Positions 29,932-41,806 of a stretch of 64,000 nucleotides of DNA are shown here, piece after piece (within the stretch, counting starts at the first letter, position 1; each line of letters starts with the position of its first letter). Source of the stretch: Blattamonas nauphoetae (Eukaryota; Preaxostyla; Oxymonadida); assembly GCA_033064195.1 (NCBI GenBank), contig JARBJD010000041.1:248001-312000 (forward strand). Direction: 5' to 3'. The translations under genes were made by a program, and so were the position numbers. A model generated the notes under the pieces. That model worked only from the letters and a program-made list of their open reading frames with translations. It searched no databases and was not told where the DNA came from.

Positions 29932-32442
29932 TCACTCAAAAGCCTTTGCGAGGGTTTTTGCCATTTGCGCACATCGTCCAGTCAGACGATATGTGAGTGA
30001 GATGATGGCATACTGACGTTTTGTATCTCTCTTGACGTCTGTCTGTGTTTCAGCGGCCTTGTTTCCAAACTTGTCTGTTCTGAATGTGATTGTGGATGAC
30101 AATCTGGTATCTTTACTCAAAAATGAGAAAAGAGCAAGGCCATCTTTCACAGCCCTCCCTCGAACAATATTCATAAAGGCTGGATCATTCATTTTGTTTT
30201 CTTCTTCTTTCTTGACATAAATCTCCGACCCCCCACTCATCAAAAAGTTGTCGATGTGTGCACAGACATTTTTGAGAGATTCTTCATTGACACCACCCCA
30301 AACAAGATGGACTGGGGCGCGTTGGAGAGCTTGAGTGAAAATGACCACCTCGCCTGACACAGTTGATCCAATGATTTCTTGCAATGTGGCAAGCTTGCCC
30401 CGGCGGGTCACTTCTTGATCAGCTCCTTTGCTGGACATGAGTTGCAGAAGAGCTGTGGAGAAGAGATGAGGAACTTCTTTCTTCTGCGCACCCGACAATC
30501 CCTTGTCATAAAACGGTTTCGAGAAAGGAGTTTCGAGAGGAGCAGGAGAGCCAGGTGGACGACTTCCAAGGACAGCCTGCCTCCTGCCCTCAATGTATCC
30601 GAAAATCGCGATGACATCTGCGTACACCTCTCGACCCAACAAATACTGGCAGAGACTTTCTGCACCCTTGTTCATTTCAGCATATGTGCATATTGGAGGA
30701 GGGGCAGCAACAAACGGTTGACCAGGCTTTTGGGGACCGGGTGATGGGCTTTTGTTTCCGGTTGCAACTGTCTTGGGTTTGGGTTGATTCTCACCAAATG
30801 GACGGGGTTTATTCATGACAGGCGGAGGAGCGTTGAAAACAAGACGTGATTTTGTCAGTTGGTTGGCGTATTGGGAAGTGGGGAAGAAGGGATGGCGGAG
30901 TGCTTGCTCACAATTATAGCGAGTGGAAGGATTTGGGTCAAGGAGATGGCCAATAAGGTCGAAAGCAGAATCAGAGATTCCAGCTGCTCGTTTAACACCA
31001 GCATTGACTTTTCTGGAGGAATGAGGAGAACAAGTGAAACAGACTGAGTTAGTTCATTTGGTGTTTTTGCAGCAAATGGATGCACTCTAAAGAATACAAT
31101 TGACAAAGATAATGGAAGATAGAGGTGAATCAGAGAAGAAAAAGTTTGGATGAAGAATAATCGGATGGATGGTGCTAACCTTGTGAGAAGTTGATAGAAA
31201 ATGCACCCAGCAGCCCAAATATCCACTTTGTTTGAGTAGTGCCGTTGAAGCCCAAGAAATGGCCTTGTTGGTGAGAGCATTTCTGGTGCCCAGTTCAGTG
31301 GTGTTCTTGAGATAAGAGTGAATCAATGCGAAAAGTCGTCATACCCAATCATGGTATGCATGAGATCTTCACTTACATCCCGTTTACACATTCCCATATC
31401 TCCAATTTTAATGACGAAAGGGGCGTTGGGGAAAGGTTGGTCAAGGTAGACATTGTCGCATTTGAGATCTCTGTGGGCATATCCTGCATCATGAATTGCT
31501 TTCAATCCATTTACTGGAGAGAGGACAAGAGTGAGTGGGATGTGAAAAATGAATACAGAGTTGACGGAGATAACTACGAGCAAGATCTTCGTTGGGTGTG
31601 TAGTACACACCATCAATGAGCTGACTGAGGGTCTGAACAAAAGGATAATAACGACCAGAGATGAGAATAAAATGAAATGATGGGCAGACTCCTGAGTTTG
31701 CATATTCCATCACCAAAAGAACAACCATGGTGGCATCATGTTGTTTCTTTTCAATTACTTTGATGATATTCTGGCAATCAGTGCTAAAGATGACGATGTG
31801 AGTTTGTTTGTCGAGTGGTGTTGGTTCATTGATAAAGCGGAGAAAATTGATTGAATCAACATGAATGACAAACTTCTTCATGTCCAAAGCTATTGAATAT
31901 TCTTGTTGCCTGAACACACTCATTGCGATTGTTTTGATGGCAACATCAGCTCCGTTCTTTTTAGCTCGAAAGACACTAAGAACAGGAAGAAGGAGGATGA
32001 AGGATAAAATGGTAATAATTGCAAGTAAATATGGCGAAAGGTTAACGACGAAAGAATGCTTCTTGAGTGACTACGATAAGTCCCAGAAGGATGACGGAAC
32101 AATGAACATACTGGCCAAATTCTCCATGAGCTATAAAAGCGAGAGATAGTGAAGAAATCGTCATGAGTAGAAGAAGAAAAGATACTGATGTAGCGAATAT
32201 CCTAAGAGATGGAGGAGTTATGAAAAAGGATCGAATGAAAGAAAAAGATTGACCAAAAGAGTAAGAAAAAGAAAAATATCACGGAAAATGATGGTTGTGG
32301 AAAAAATGCCAATAAAAGCGTTCGTTCGAGAGATTTCTCGTGGACGAGTAAATAGTCCAATAATCAACTAAAGCCAACAAACTTGATACCCAAATTGTGC
32401 AATGATCTGTTGGTCTTGTTGAACTGAATTGGTAGGTGGCAT
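29932..32442 (-). CDS. Divergent protein kinase (DMG motif) with unknown C-terminal region, ten exons
   Basis: Exons 32442-32383, 32201-32186, 32130-32112, 31975-31874, 31783-31690, 31632-31557, 31513-31345, 31305-31180, 31086-31045 and 31012-29932 join in frame to 594 residues. Nine GT-AG introns range from 32 to 181 nt. Splicing rebuilds every kinase landmark: Gly loop HGEFGHVF, GADVAIKTI (Lys), CQNII, VMEYANSG, HRDLKCDN, GDMG in place of DFG, IGTPLNWAPEM, VDIWAAGCIFYQLL, and the final DPNPSTR with HPFF. A kinase with DMG can be active, as the Asp is kept. After residue about 300 comes a Pro-rich linker and then some 240 residues of unrecognised globular-looking sequence (CTYAEMNKGAESLCQYLL, VVIFTQALQRAPVHLVWGG, TYRLTGRCAQMAKTLAKAFE). 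Substrate and pathway are unknown. Confidence 0.8.
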
Positions 32443-32693
32443 TCAAATCAAATTTCGTGTTTGTCGCGATCTGACCCGCAACAAAAAGAATGAAGATTTT
32501 TGGAGGATGACTTGTTTAAAATCCTTCGGACTTTTCTATCTGAATTCACTCACAATTTTGTTGATAGTCGGATACAATTCAGGTGATCAGGACAATGTTA
32601 CTTGTCATGAATAGAAATTCAGAAGCAACACTAAATAAGAAATGTTGAGAAGTGTAAAGAATCATTGATGAATAATTGAATGAAATGCGTAAT

Positions 32694-33959
32694 TTACGAC
32701 CCTTGAATGAGGGGGAGAATGATCAGAGGTTCCAATGGAGCGTTCTTTGTGAAGAACGGATGGGCGAGAAGATCAGGAGTGTCGGCTCTGAAAAATGAAA
32801 ATATTCATGAACAATCAAAAAGGAAAATGAATAAGTGAGTAAAAATGAAGAAGACTTTCCAGAAATTGAAATAGATGAAGAATAAACATGCCTCTTTTTG
32901 GGATCTTTCACAAGGCATTTCGACAAAAAATCATGAAATTCAGGACTCCACTTGGCTTTATCCTTGAGAGTAGCAGGTGGAGATGCCACCATCTTCTTCA
33001 TTGCATCTTGCCATTTGAATTGGGCAAATGGAGGTTCGCCTTCAGCCAGTTCAATTGCAGTGATTCCTGTTGCCCAAATATCAACCATTTTATCATAACT
33101 GTCTGAGACAACCATTTCTGGGGCCATCCTGAGAGAGAAAAAAGAGATGTGTGATGACGAATGATGGTGGTGGAGTAGAAGGTGGCCAAGAACGGAAAGA
33201 CAAGTTTTCAATGAATAGAATGAAGTACTAATTTGAAAAGAGTCACTAGATATACCAATACGGAGAACCAATGAAAGTATTTCGTCTTCCCATCGTTGAT
33301 GCAAGCATCGCCGCCTGAAGAGAAAATGTCACAGATATTCATTGAAAATGAATAGATTCGTGAAAAAAAGGAAGGAAAATGGGAATTATAGTATATGTCA
33401 CAGGATTGAGGATGGAGCGAGAGCACACGATTCCAAAGTCAGCCAATTTGATCTCTCCATGACTTGTGATCAGAATATTGCCACCTTTGATATCTCTATG
33501 AATTTTGTGTCTGAATAGAAAAGACTTGCGAATGGGAGAGAAGAATACAATTTGTGGAGATAGTCGAGGCCCTGAAGGGTGCACTGGATGATAAACGCAA
33601 TCACATTTTCTGGGAGAGTTTTATTTGGCTGTTTAGCGACAAGACCAGAAACGCTTCCGCATTCACAGAGCTCCATTGTGATGAAAAGTTTAGTGTACCC
33701 TTGACGAGCACAGGAGAGGTATTTCGTTATAAATGGACTCTTGCATTCGTACATTACTTGGATTTCCACAAGAGCATCCTCAAGGCTGTCATCCTCTTCG
33801 ATCTCCATCGATTTTAGGGCAACAAACTGACCGGTAGTGACGTCTCTGGCCTGTGGGGTTAGTGAGGAGAAAAAAGACCTTGTAGACAGCACCATAGGTT
33901 CCAGAGCCCATTTGTTTGATGATTTCATACCGTTTTGGGTCAAAAATTGGTACTTCCAT
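32694..33959 (-). CDS. STE20/MST-like protein kinase, six exons
   Basis: Exons 33959-33879, 33850-33549, 33510-33429, 33314-33256, 33128-32892 and 32787-32694 join in frame to 284 residues. Introns are 28, 38, 114, 127 and 104 nt; the last has a GC donor. The kinase is complete: [77 protein letters not shown] and LAHPFF. The HRDIKGGN plus GSPYWMAPE signature is the STE20 class, closest in style to MST/Hippo or GCK kinases. The protein ends 18 residues after HPFF, so it lacks a SARAH or other regulatory tail. The activation-loop Thr in NTF is present. It would act in a MAP4K or Hippo-like cascade. Confidence 0.9.
32788..32891 (-). other. GC-AG intron in the STE20-like kinase
   Basis: The kinase subdomain XI codons KDPKKR are followed on the minus strand by AG|GCATGTTT and the next exon begins after TTTTTCAG. 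Only a GC donor keeps the frame to give [15 protein letters not shown]. The nearby GT at CAT|GTTT shifts the frame to an early stop. Confidence 0.8.
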
Positions 33960-34141
33960 GGTTCTGGTTATTCAGATCTGTTAACCCTTAATCATTATTT
34001 TCTGGAAAAAAGTGGATAGAAATGATTAAATTATGAATTGTTAGAAAATTAAACAAAGAAAATGGAGGGAATCAAACAAACAGGCTGGAAAAAACCATTA
34101 GGAATCGAACGAAAACAGGAATGTTCTTTCAAACAGTTCCA

Positions 34142-37100
34142 TCAATAGTCTTCCCCTTTCTCAATTTTCTTTAGTTTTCCGAGCTCTGCCTCAACCTCAT
34201 CCAAAAGGCTATTGTATTTCTCAACAAGAGCATCCAGAAATCCAGGAGTGAGTGTGAGTTTGCTCATCCGACAAAGAGCAACACGGCAGACAGCAAAGAA
34301 CTCATGGAACGCAGCTTTGAGCTCTTCCTGATCATCTTCGCTTGTAGTGTCTTTGTGGTCGTGCAGGAAACAGCGATAGACACTCATCACGCCTTCGTTG
34401 ACTTGTGGAGCGATGGCACCTGACACCAACGGTTGAATGCCCTTCGCGTCGAGTGGATCCGTCGCTTTTCGGATGTCTTCTGTTTTGGAGATGATGTCGC
34501 GGACGGAGAACATTGCAGGAGTGATTTCTACGACTGTCATGCCAGACGGGCGGACACGAGTGCGGCTGGGTGAGATCACACAGATGAGAAAAAGAGATGA
34601 GATACCGGACAACGAACGGCAATGAGTGTTCACATTCAAAGGTGACCTTTCGCAGCCAACTTTCGTGCATTTGTGGCTTTTTGATGGGCTCTTTGGTGAA
34701 CGGTTTTTCGAGTGTGAAGCGTTGGAGGTTCGTTTTAAGGGACCAATCTGTTGGTCGGTCCTCTTCTTCCCAACCGACGAATTGTGGCTTGACACTGGCG
34801 AGCTGGACGTGAGGTGTTTCGAGTTGTTCGTCAGTGAACGTTGGGATTGTGTCGTCTGTGACGATGACAATGTCTTTGCCGAATCGCTTTTTGTATTTGT
34901 CGATAAGTTTGAACTGTGAATGAGAGAAGAAGAATGATTGATCAAGAAGAGAAAACAACGTTTGAACAACAAAATGAACAACCATGAAGTACAGAGATCC
35001 AAACCTTGAACTCACCAAGTTTCATCCAATTATACTCCTTGCTGATGAACTGTGTTCCATGTTCCTTTCCGAAATCGTGTCCATACAAACCCACTCGATA
35101 GTAACTGCACTTCAGTCGAGCCAGAACAGCTTTTGTCATCACCGCAGTTTCATCAGATGCCAAACGGTTGAACACCTCTGCCAGTCCACTTCCATCATTC
35201 ACCGCCTGAACCAAAGAGAGATGTATCCTGCGAATCTCCAGAGCATATTCGTACAATTCAGCCTGGCAGAGAAGGTCAGCTGCTTTGCCGCATTGAGCAA
35301 TCGCGTTCTCGATGGTGAACAGTTTCGTGTCGGTGATGACTTGCTTGAAATCGGGGTGAGTGGTGAAGAGGTGAAGTTGGTGTGGAGTGTACAACTTGAA
35401 CTGTGGGAGCATGATTCTGATTATCGTGTCCCATGCACACCAACCTGTTCCATAGCGTCGCTTGTACTGGATGGGAGGAGGAGGTGGCGGTGGAACACCT
35501 CCTGACAGACCACCTTCATCATCATCGGCATTTGACTTGAGGAGCATCGACTCCAGAGGGATCAGGTCAAGCTTCCCGTTTTGGATGTGCGAGAAGTCAG
35601 ATCGGATGGGGAGGAGTTGAGGGAACGTCACATCAACCTTGAGCGGTGAGTTTCGCCAGAATTGAGAGAGGATGTCGAGGATGATGGCGAGTTTCGAGAC
35701 TTGGATCAACGCTATCTCGTCCACATCTGACGATGGCGTCTCGCTCTCCAGGGCGGAGTAATGCTGGAGGCGAAATTCGGGGGCGAGGGAGAAGGCGAGT
35801 GTGAGGTCGTAGTTTCGATCAGCTGCGAGGTCAGGATCGTATGGAGGGTTGCAGTTCCGAGTGAAGCTTGATGAGATGCCGCTGAGGATGTCCAGAGTGT
35901 AGTTGAGATGTGAAGCAAAGTCTGTTTCGATTCCCTCTTCTTTTGTGGAAGCATCTTCAGACAGTAGTTCTCGTAATCGAGCAACAAACTCATCAAATCG
36001 GATCCCGTGATCTTCGTCCCATTCATTCTCCTTTTCAACAAGGAATTGGGTGATCCAAAGGCGCATGCGGACCTGATCTGTGCACATTTTCTCGTTCAGT
36101 GTGAAGAGATAATAGACAAGTCTGGCTGCTTCTTCTCGGATGTCAGCCGATTGCGCGAAAATATGGGTGAGAAGGAACTGAATGAGGTAATAATGGCGTC
36201 TTTGAGAGCGGATGAAGAGGGTGTGAGTGATCAGTGGAAAGAAAAAGTGGAAGAGGGAGAAGACCACTCTGGTTGCTTCTAAACTGAGTGGGTGTTGACG
36301 TTGTGGGACAAACGACTGTGAAGCAACATGGTCCGCTGAAGACTGTTTGCGCTGGAAAATGAGATGGTGAATGAATCGGAGGACGATGTCTTGAAGGTGT
36401 TGGAGAGTCGAGTGAGGAGCAGCGATGAAGATAGAGCTGTCTTGTTCCGCTTTCTTGAAAAGAGAAGTTGTGAGATGTTTAAACCGGCGTGATTCAAAAT
36501 ATGATGGGTGGTTGTTGAAAAAGTTCATCAGAAACGAGAACGGGCTGACATCTCCCAAGAAGACGACATCATCGTTCGATGGTTGGGTCGGTTCGCCTTT
36601 CTCAGCTGAATCTCTCCAACATTCTTTCTTCTCCATCACAGCGACGAGAGTCATGGTTGTGTAGAGAATGGTTTTGCTTGCCATGGAGTAAGCGACAAGA
36701 CTGGCTTTGTCTTTGTAGACCTGGCTGAGATGTGCCATTTCCCGTTCGAGCTCGGTCAGCTGGTCTTTATTGTTCATGTCAATTTGAAGAGAGAATGTCC
36801 CGTCTTGACTTTGGATGGATCGAGAAAGCGGAGAGGAAAATGTGGGTGTTGCTGTCGTGATTGGTGTCTGGGGTGTTGGTGTGCTCAAATTTGGAGTCTC
36901 GCGAGGAGTGGTCGCTGATTCCATCGAGTTTGTGCTTTCAGTGCGGCTGATCGCTGGTGAGACTGGCTTCTCATCTTCATCCTCAACGTCCGGCGTTGAT
37001 GGTGACCTGAAGAGTGTGCTGACATCAGGCCTTGCTCGCTTTGTTGTTCCATGTGAGTCTGAGACGTTTCTGAGAGAAGAAAAGGAACTGGTGGGTGACT

Positions 37101-40100
37101 CAATGATTGTGTTGGATTTCATATCGTTGAGGGAGAAGCCAGTGAGATCTTGGCTCGCCCGTGCAAAGCTTGAACTCAATTTCAGTGTTTGGACGTTGCG
37201 TTTTACTCGTTCTTGTTCTTCTTCTCTTTTTTCCTTTCGATACTTGGTGAGTTCTGCCCTCTTTTCTGCGATTGTTTTTCCTTTGTTCTGCATCTGCTTG
37301 GCTTGCATCTGTTCAATTTCAAGTTTCTTTGATTTGAGTTGTGATTCGAAATCCTGCTGGCTCTTCTGATATTCACAGAACATCAGTTGTTTCACATTGG
37401 AAGGCTGGAAGTGTTCGTAGATGGACGAAAGGAAGATGATGAGTTTGTCAGCCTGACTTGTCGTTACAAGAGCAGAGACAAATGTCCTGATCAGATAATC
37501 CTGAGCATTGCTGAGGAGCCAGACACACGATGAGAAGCAGTTCAACTTCTCATCGTTCTGGAGAGCAGGAACAAGAAGATCCTCAATTCTCTCAACACAG
37601 TTCGCGACGAAGAAGAAGTGAAGACGGGAAATCGATGCTCTGGCTGATGAAGATGTGTACAGTTTTCGTTTGTCAAAGCGAGAGAACAATTGTTGAAGGA
37701 ATTGGAACGGCTTTACAGGCTTCTCTTCAGTCACAGTGAACACTTCATTTGTTGTGTCGACAAGCATAGCTTCGTCATCGTCCGATTCATCGTCCAAATC
37801 ATCGGCAAGAGACTTGGTCTTCTTCTGTTTTGGAGGTGCGGCGCTTGTGACTGGTTTTGAGGAGGCTGTAAGGAAAGCACGACTCTGACAATCGAAGATG
37901 GAGAGAATCAGAAGATGCGGGAGGAAGTAAGATGGTGTTGTGTGAGTGATTGCGAAGTCTTCTTCTTGTTCTTTCGCGTCAGTCTTTTTCTCTGTTTGTT
38001 CTTCTCCTTCCACGTTTTCTCCTTCTTTTGGCTTGTCTTCTATTTCAACAACCGTCACTGGTTTTTTCTTCCTCACAATCCCCCCGCATTCTCCACTAAA
38101 CCATGCAACTGTTAACCAGTGAGAGCTTCGTGTCAGAACATCCCAGAAATCAAGCCGCGTCTGGAGAATTTTGTTAATTTGCTCGTTGGATTGAACCGGA
38201 GCGATTTCAGAACCTCCAGCCACTGCTTTCCCCGTCTCATCCTCCTTCTTCGTTCCCTTCGCACAGAGAGGTCGAAAATGGACAACAAATGCGAGAATGA
38301 TCTCATTAATCTGCCCACGATCGCAGATTGTCCAAAATTGGGTGAGAGATTGAGCAAGGTTTGTCACCCAAGTTGTGCTGGCAATATTGCTTCCTCCGCT
38401 CACCGTGCAGACAGATGTGAGGATGGTGAGTGCCTTGAGGAGCGTGTAGAACGACGGAGTGAATCGTGCTTTTCGTGAAGACTTCTCGAGGAGTGAATAC
38501 GAAGTGTTTTGAACAGGCTCGTCCTCCTTCCCCAACTTCTCCTGCTCGCGCATGTGACACGACAAGACCATACTTTTCAGGATGAAGCAGAGGAAGATCT
38601 TTTGGTACCGCATGAACTGTGCGAAGAGTGTTTGGTTTCCTGGTTCGGCGACTTTTGAGTAAAGAATCTCATCGATGATCATTTCGCTCACCAGATTATC
38701 GTCTGGATTGGATGAGACAGAAATGTTTACGGCTTCTGCCCAGGAGACGAGGAGAGGAGAGAATGAGTTGATGATGGAGAGTTGGGTTGATGTGAGTGTA
38801 GCGTGGGCGAGCGAGAGAGGAGGAGGGTTGGCAGAAACGCGCTTTCGATGAAGTTCAATGATTCGAATGACTTCCAGAACAACGCCAACTCTGAATTCCT
38901 TCTCTTTCTGTTCCTTCTCTTCCAGTTGAGCTTGCTGTGCCTGTGCATCCATCTTCCCTCCTCGGCCTTTTGAGACGACGGTCTGCTCGACTTTTGCTGG
39001 CTTTTTGGCGATGTTGAGTGTTTTCATGATAAAGTTGATGATTTGTTTGTAGCTCAATTCCATCACAATTTCCAACATAACACGCAGAAGAATATCGTGG
39101 ATTGCTTCTCCTTCTCCAATTTGGACTTTGATTTTCTTCTTTTCACCATTGACTTCAACCGTTCTTGTCTCTTCTGAGACCCGCGTGTTCCAGAATCGAT
39201 ACTTCTTCTCGATGTAATCGACAAGCACGTCGTATTGGATTTTGTCAGTGTCTGACTGGAAAATTGTGGATTGAGTCAGGTCAAAGAGCTCAATTAGCTC
39301 AAAAAGACGCTTCTTTCTTTCCACATCCGGCTCTTTGCAGATCCGGCTGAAGGTGGTGTCGGCAATTGTGGGGAAGAAGATGCTTGCAGAACGATCTTTA
39401 AGGAGAGTGAGTGTTTGGTCGGCATTCACATCAATCCCAGAGAACATATCGTTTGTTTTGGGTTTCAGTGTGAACTGTCGAATCATTGGACGGTTGAAAC
39501 TCGTGACAAGTTCACGAGTGCCTTCATCAAGTGGAACAATTGTCGAGATAAGACGAGTGAGAATTGTGAATTTGGGCTCGCCGTTGAGGTAATACTTTAA
39601 GTTCGTATCTTTGTCATCCTGGAAGAATTTGAGGTACGATTCTTTATCGATCTTAGAAACTATCTTTAATTGACGGGGGCCTTCTTTGCAGACTTGTTCG
39701 AGTGACGTAAGAGGGAGGACAGAAGAGCCAAGGTAGCGTTGAGCTTCGCGGCCTTTCTTTGCCCCCTTCTTCCGATCTTTGTAGGCCTGGCATGAAATGT
39801 GATAGAAATCAAAGAGGATATGAAGTCGCTCGCTGATACGGAATGGTAACGCAATTTTAATTTCGTCAGGAAAGTGGGGAGTTTCGTGGTGATAAGTTGA
39901 AGTGGTCCAAATCTCACTGACCAGGACTTTCTGGTGAGATTTGGCAAAAATAATGGGGAGACCGACATCAGGTCGATTTTCGTTGGGATCGGAGAGAGTG
40001 TAATCAGAGTCTAGAACGCGAATGCAGATGGCTAAATTCTGATGTGATTCTTTGTGTTTAGATAGGTCAAGTGAGAGAGGCGAGAGGTAGAGAAAATGAT

Positions 40101-41696
40101 AGAAGGCAGATGATGAAAGCGGGAGAGGTGGAGGAAGGAAGGATTGAACACGACGAACGGGTTTATCCTGAGAGAGAGTGACACAAAAAATTGCAATGGA
40201 AAGACAAATACGACGATGAAAACCCAAACAAATGTGTCAAAAGAAGCGATGCTTCGAAGAAACATTGGTTCAAACCTTGAGAAGTGGATGAACAACGATT
40301 CCATTCTCGACATCTTCTTTTCGTTCGCCTTCTTCTTCCATTTGAACACTAATTTCGATTTCAGGTCTTGTACGTTCCATTTTCATCATTTGGAGCTTGA
40401 TGGTTCCTGGTATTTTAGTGCCACTATCTTTCTTTGATCGAATGTAATCCAGCTGTTTTGTCATTTCAAATTCATCTAAATCCTTTTCTGCCAGATATAT
40501 ATCGTTGAGTTCCACATCTCTCATTTCATCTTCATTCCAATTTGTAACACCTGGTGGATTTTGCCATTGATTAGAGAGAATAATTGGGACGAATCCATAG
40601 GCAAAAACCTGCTGGTGTTGCGCAAGATTTTGACAATTTTCAGAATACTCAGCTTTGAGTTCCTCCAATTTCTTCTTTTCTTTTGCTCCTGTGCGCATTG
40701 TTTCAGCGGCTTTAGAGCTCATTAGATAGTGTTCTGCACCACGCTGTTTGAGTTGATTGAGGGTTTTGCTGATACGAAAGACAAGAAATGCTTCACCTGT
40801 AAGTGTGGGATCCAATGGAAAGACAGCAGCGTTGGATTCTGTGAAGGGGTGGGAGCCTTCATGAAGATCTCCACTCATCGAGAGAAGTTTTGGCGAGTTG
40901 ACGTCGATGTGGACGTCCTCTGTCAGTTTCCGATGTGGTGAGAATTGAAAAATGCTGAGGACAAAGTATACTGGCTCCAGATCGTCGCATGGTGTCGAAT
41001 CGAAAGTTGAGGAGATGACCCGAACAAAAAGAGACGATTGAATTGTGGAAACACGAGCATCAGGTCGAACGCCTGTGATACTTGCAGGAATTTCTTTGTT
41101 GGCTTCAGATGCAAAGAGAAGTCCACAGATGCGTTTTCCTGTACCATTGTGATCTAGTTCTTTGAGCAGGTAGTTTTGTGAAGTGAGCGATGGGGGCTGT
41201 TCATCAGATTGTTCAGGTTCTGTTGGTTTGTTGTTGCGTTGTGAATTGGTCAGATGAGTGGGAAGTGAATTGTTTTCATCGTAATGAACAGGGGGGAGTG
41301 GGATATCTTCCTCTTCGGCAGGCTGATCTTTAAACAGAACTTGGAGATGATCCTGTGTAAAAATATTTGTGGTTGCCTTTAATTCTGGAGGAAGTTGGGC
41401 GAGACGACTCTGGAAAGGAGAGAGTTTTGGGGAGTATGTGATTTGTGGTGAAAATTCGTAAAAAAATTAAACAATGACGAAACCTGAAGAGCTTTGGAAC
41501 TAATGTGATTTGGGGTGACATCTACAGAGATAGAAATCGGTTCAGCAATCAGGCCATCTGGGAGAGGTGTGTCTGTCAGAATGTTGGCCTCAAGTTGCTC
41601 CTGGCATCCTTCAAGAGATTCAAAATACTTTGTGAGATGATCAAGTTCCTGTGTGACCTTTTCTTCGCTGTGAGGTGCCGAAGCTGGATTCGACAT
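34142..41696 (-). CDS. DOCK-family Rho guanine nucleotide exchange factor, five exons
   Basis: Exons 41696-41484, 41409-40276, 40167-35005, 34913-34606 and 34565-34142 join in frame to 2,413 residues; introns are 74, 108, 91 and 40 nt. The DHR-1/C2 domain lies at about 460-640 (FYHFLYLSPLSLDL, NLAICIRVLDSD, DEIKIALPF, HILFDFYHISCQ, with YLGSSVLPL). A long helical middle carries an acidic coiled-coil and Ser-rich linker (about 1400-1560). The C-terminal DHR-2 domain has YYRVGLYGHDFGKEHG, QFISKEYNWMKLGEF, TPHVQLASVKPQF, the EKPFTKE block, MTVVEITPAMFSVRDII, and GAIAPQVNEGVMSVYRCFL. The last contains the nucleotide-sensor loop region. Length and order are those of DOCK proteins without an N-terminal SH3; no PH domain was recognised. 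It should load GTP onto a Rac/Cdc42-type GTPase such as the one at 13.2-14.2 kb. Confidence 0.92.
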
Positions 41697-41806
41697 TGAT
41701 CACGGCCTTAATTAATATTGCTCCTCGGAAAAGTTCAGAAACAATCCAATAAATCAATTGCACGTTATCTTATTTTGTTTGAATCGTCGTATGGTGCTGT
41801 TTTGGA
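41697..41806. promoter_or_regulatory. Compact bidirectional promoter, DOCK / chromo-barrel genes
   Basis: Only 110 bp separate the two divergent start codons, so the two genes must share their promoter space. It is AT-rich with TTAATTAATATT at 41708-41719. No standard motif was assigned. Confidence 0.5.

Noticed and set aside
30855-31280. Separate minus-strand frames in 30.8-31.9 kb as individual genes
   Set aside because: They are exons plus read-through introns of one kinase gene; all ten exons join in frame.
31976-32111. Possible transmembrane helix (LLAIITILSFILLLPVLSVF) making the DMG kinase a receptor-like kinase
   Set aside because: Splicing this segment out joins HGEFG to HVFRAKK and restores a perfect glycine loop; the hydrophobic reading comes from a T-rich intron.
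32368-32382. A 15-nt intron in the DMG kinase gene
   Set aside because: A 181-nt intron from the same donor to 32202 reaches the glycine-loop exons in frame and is a better explanation.
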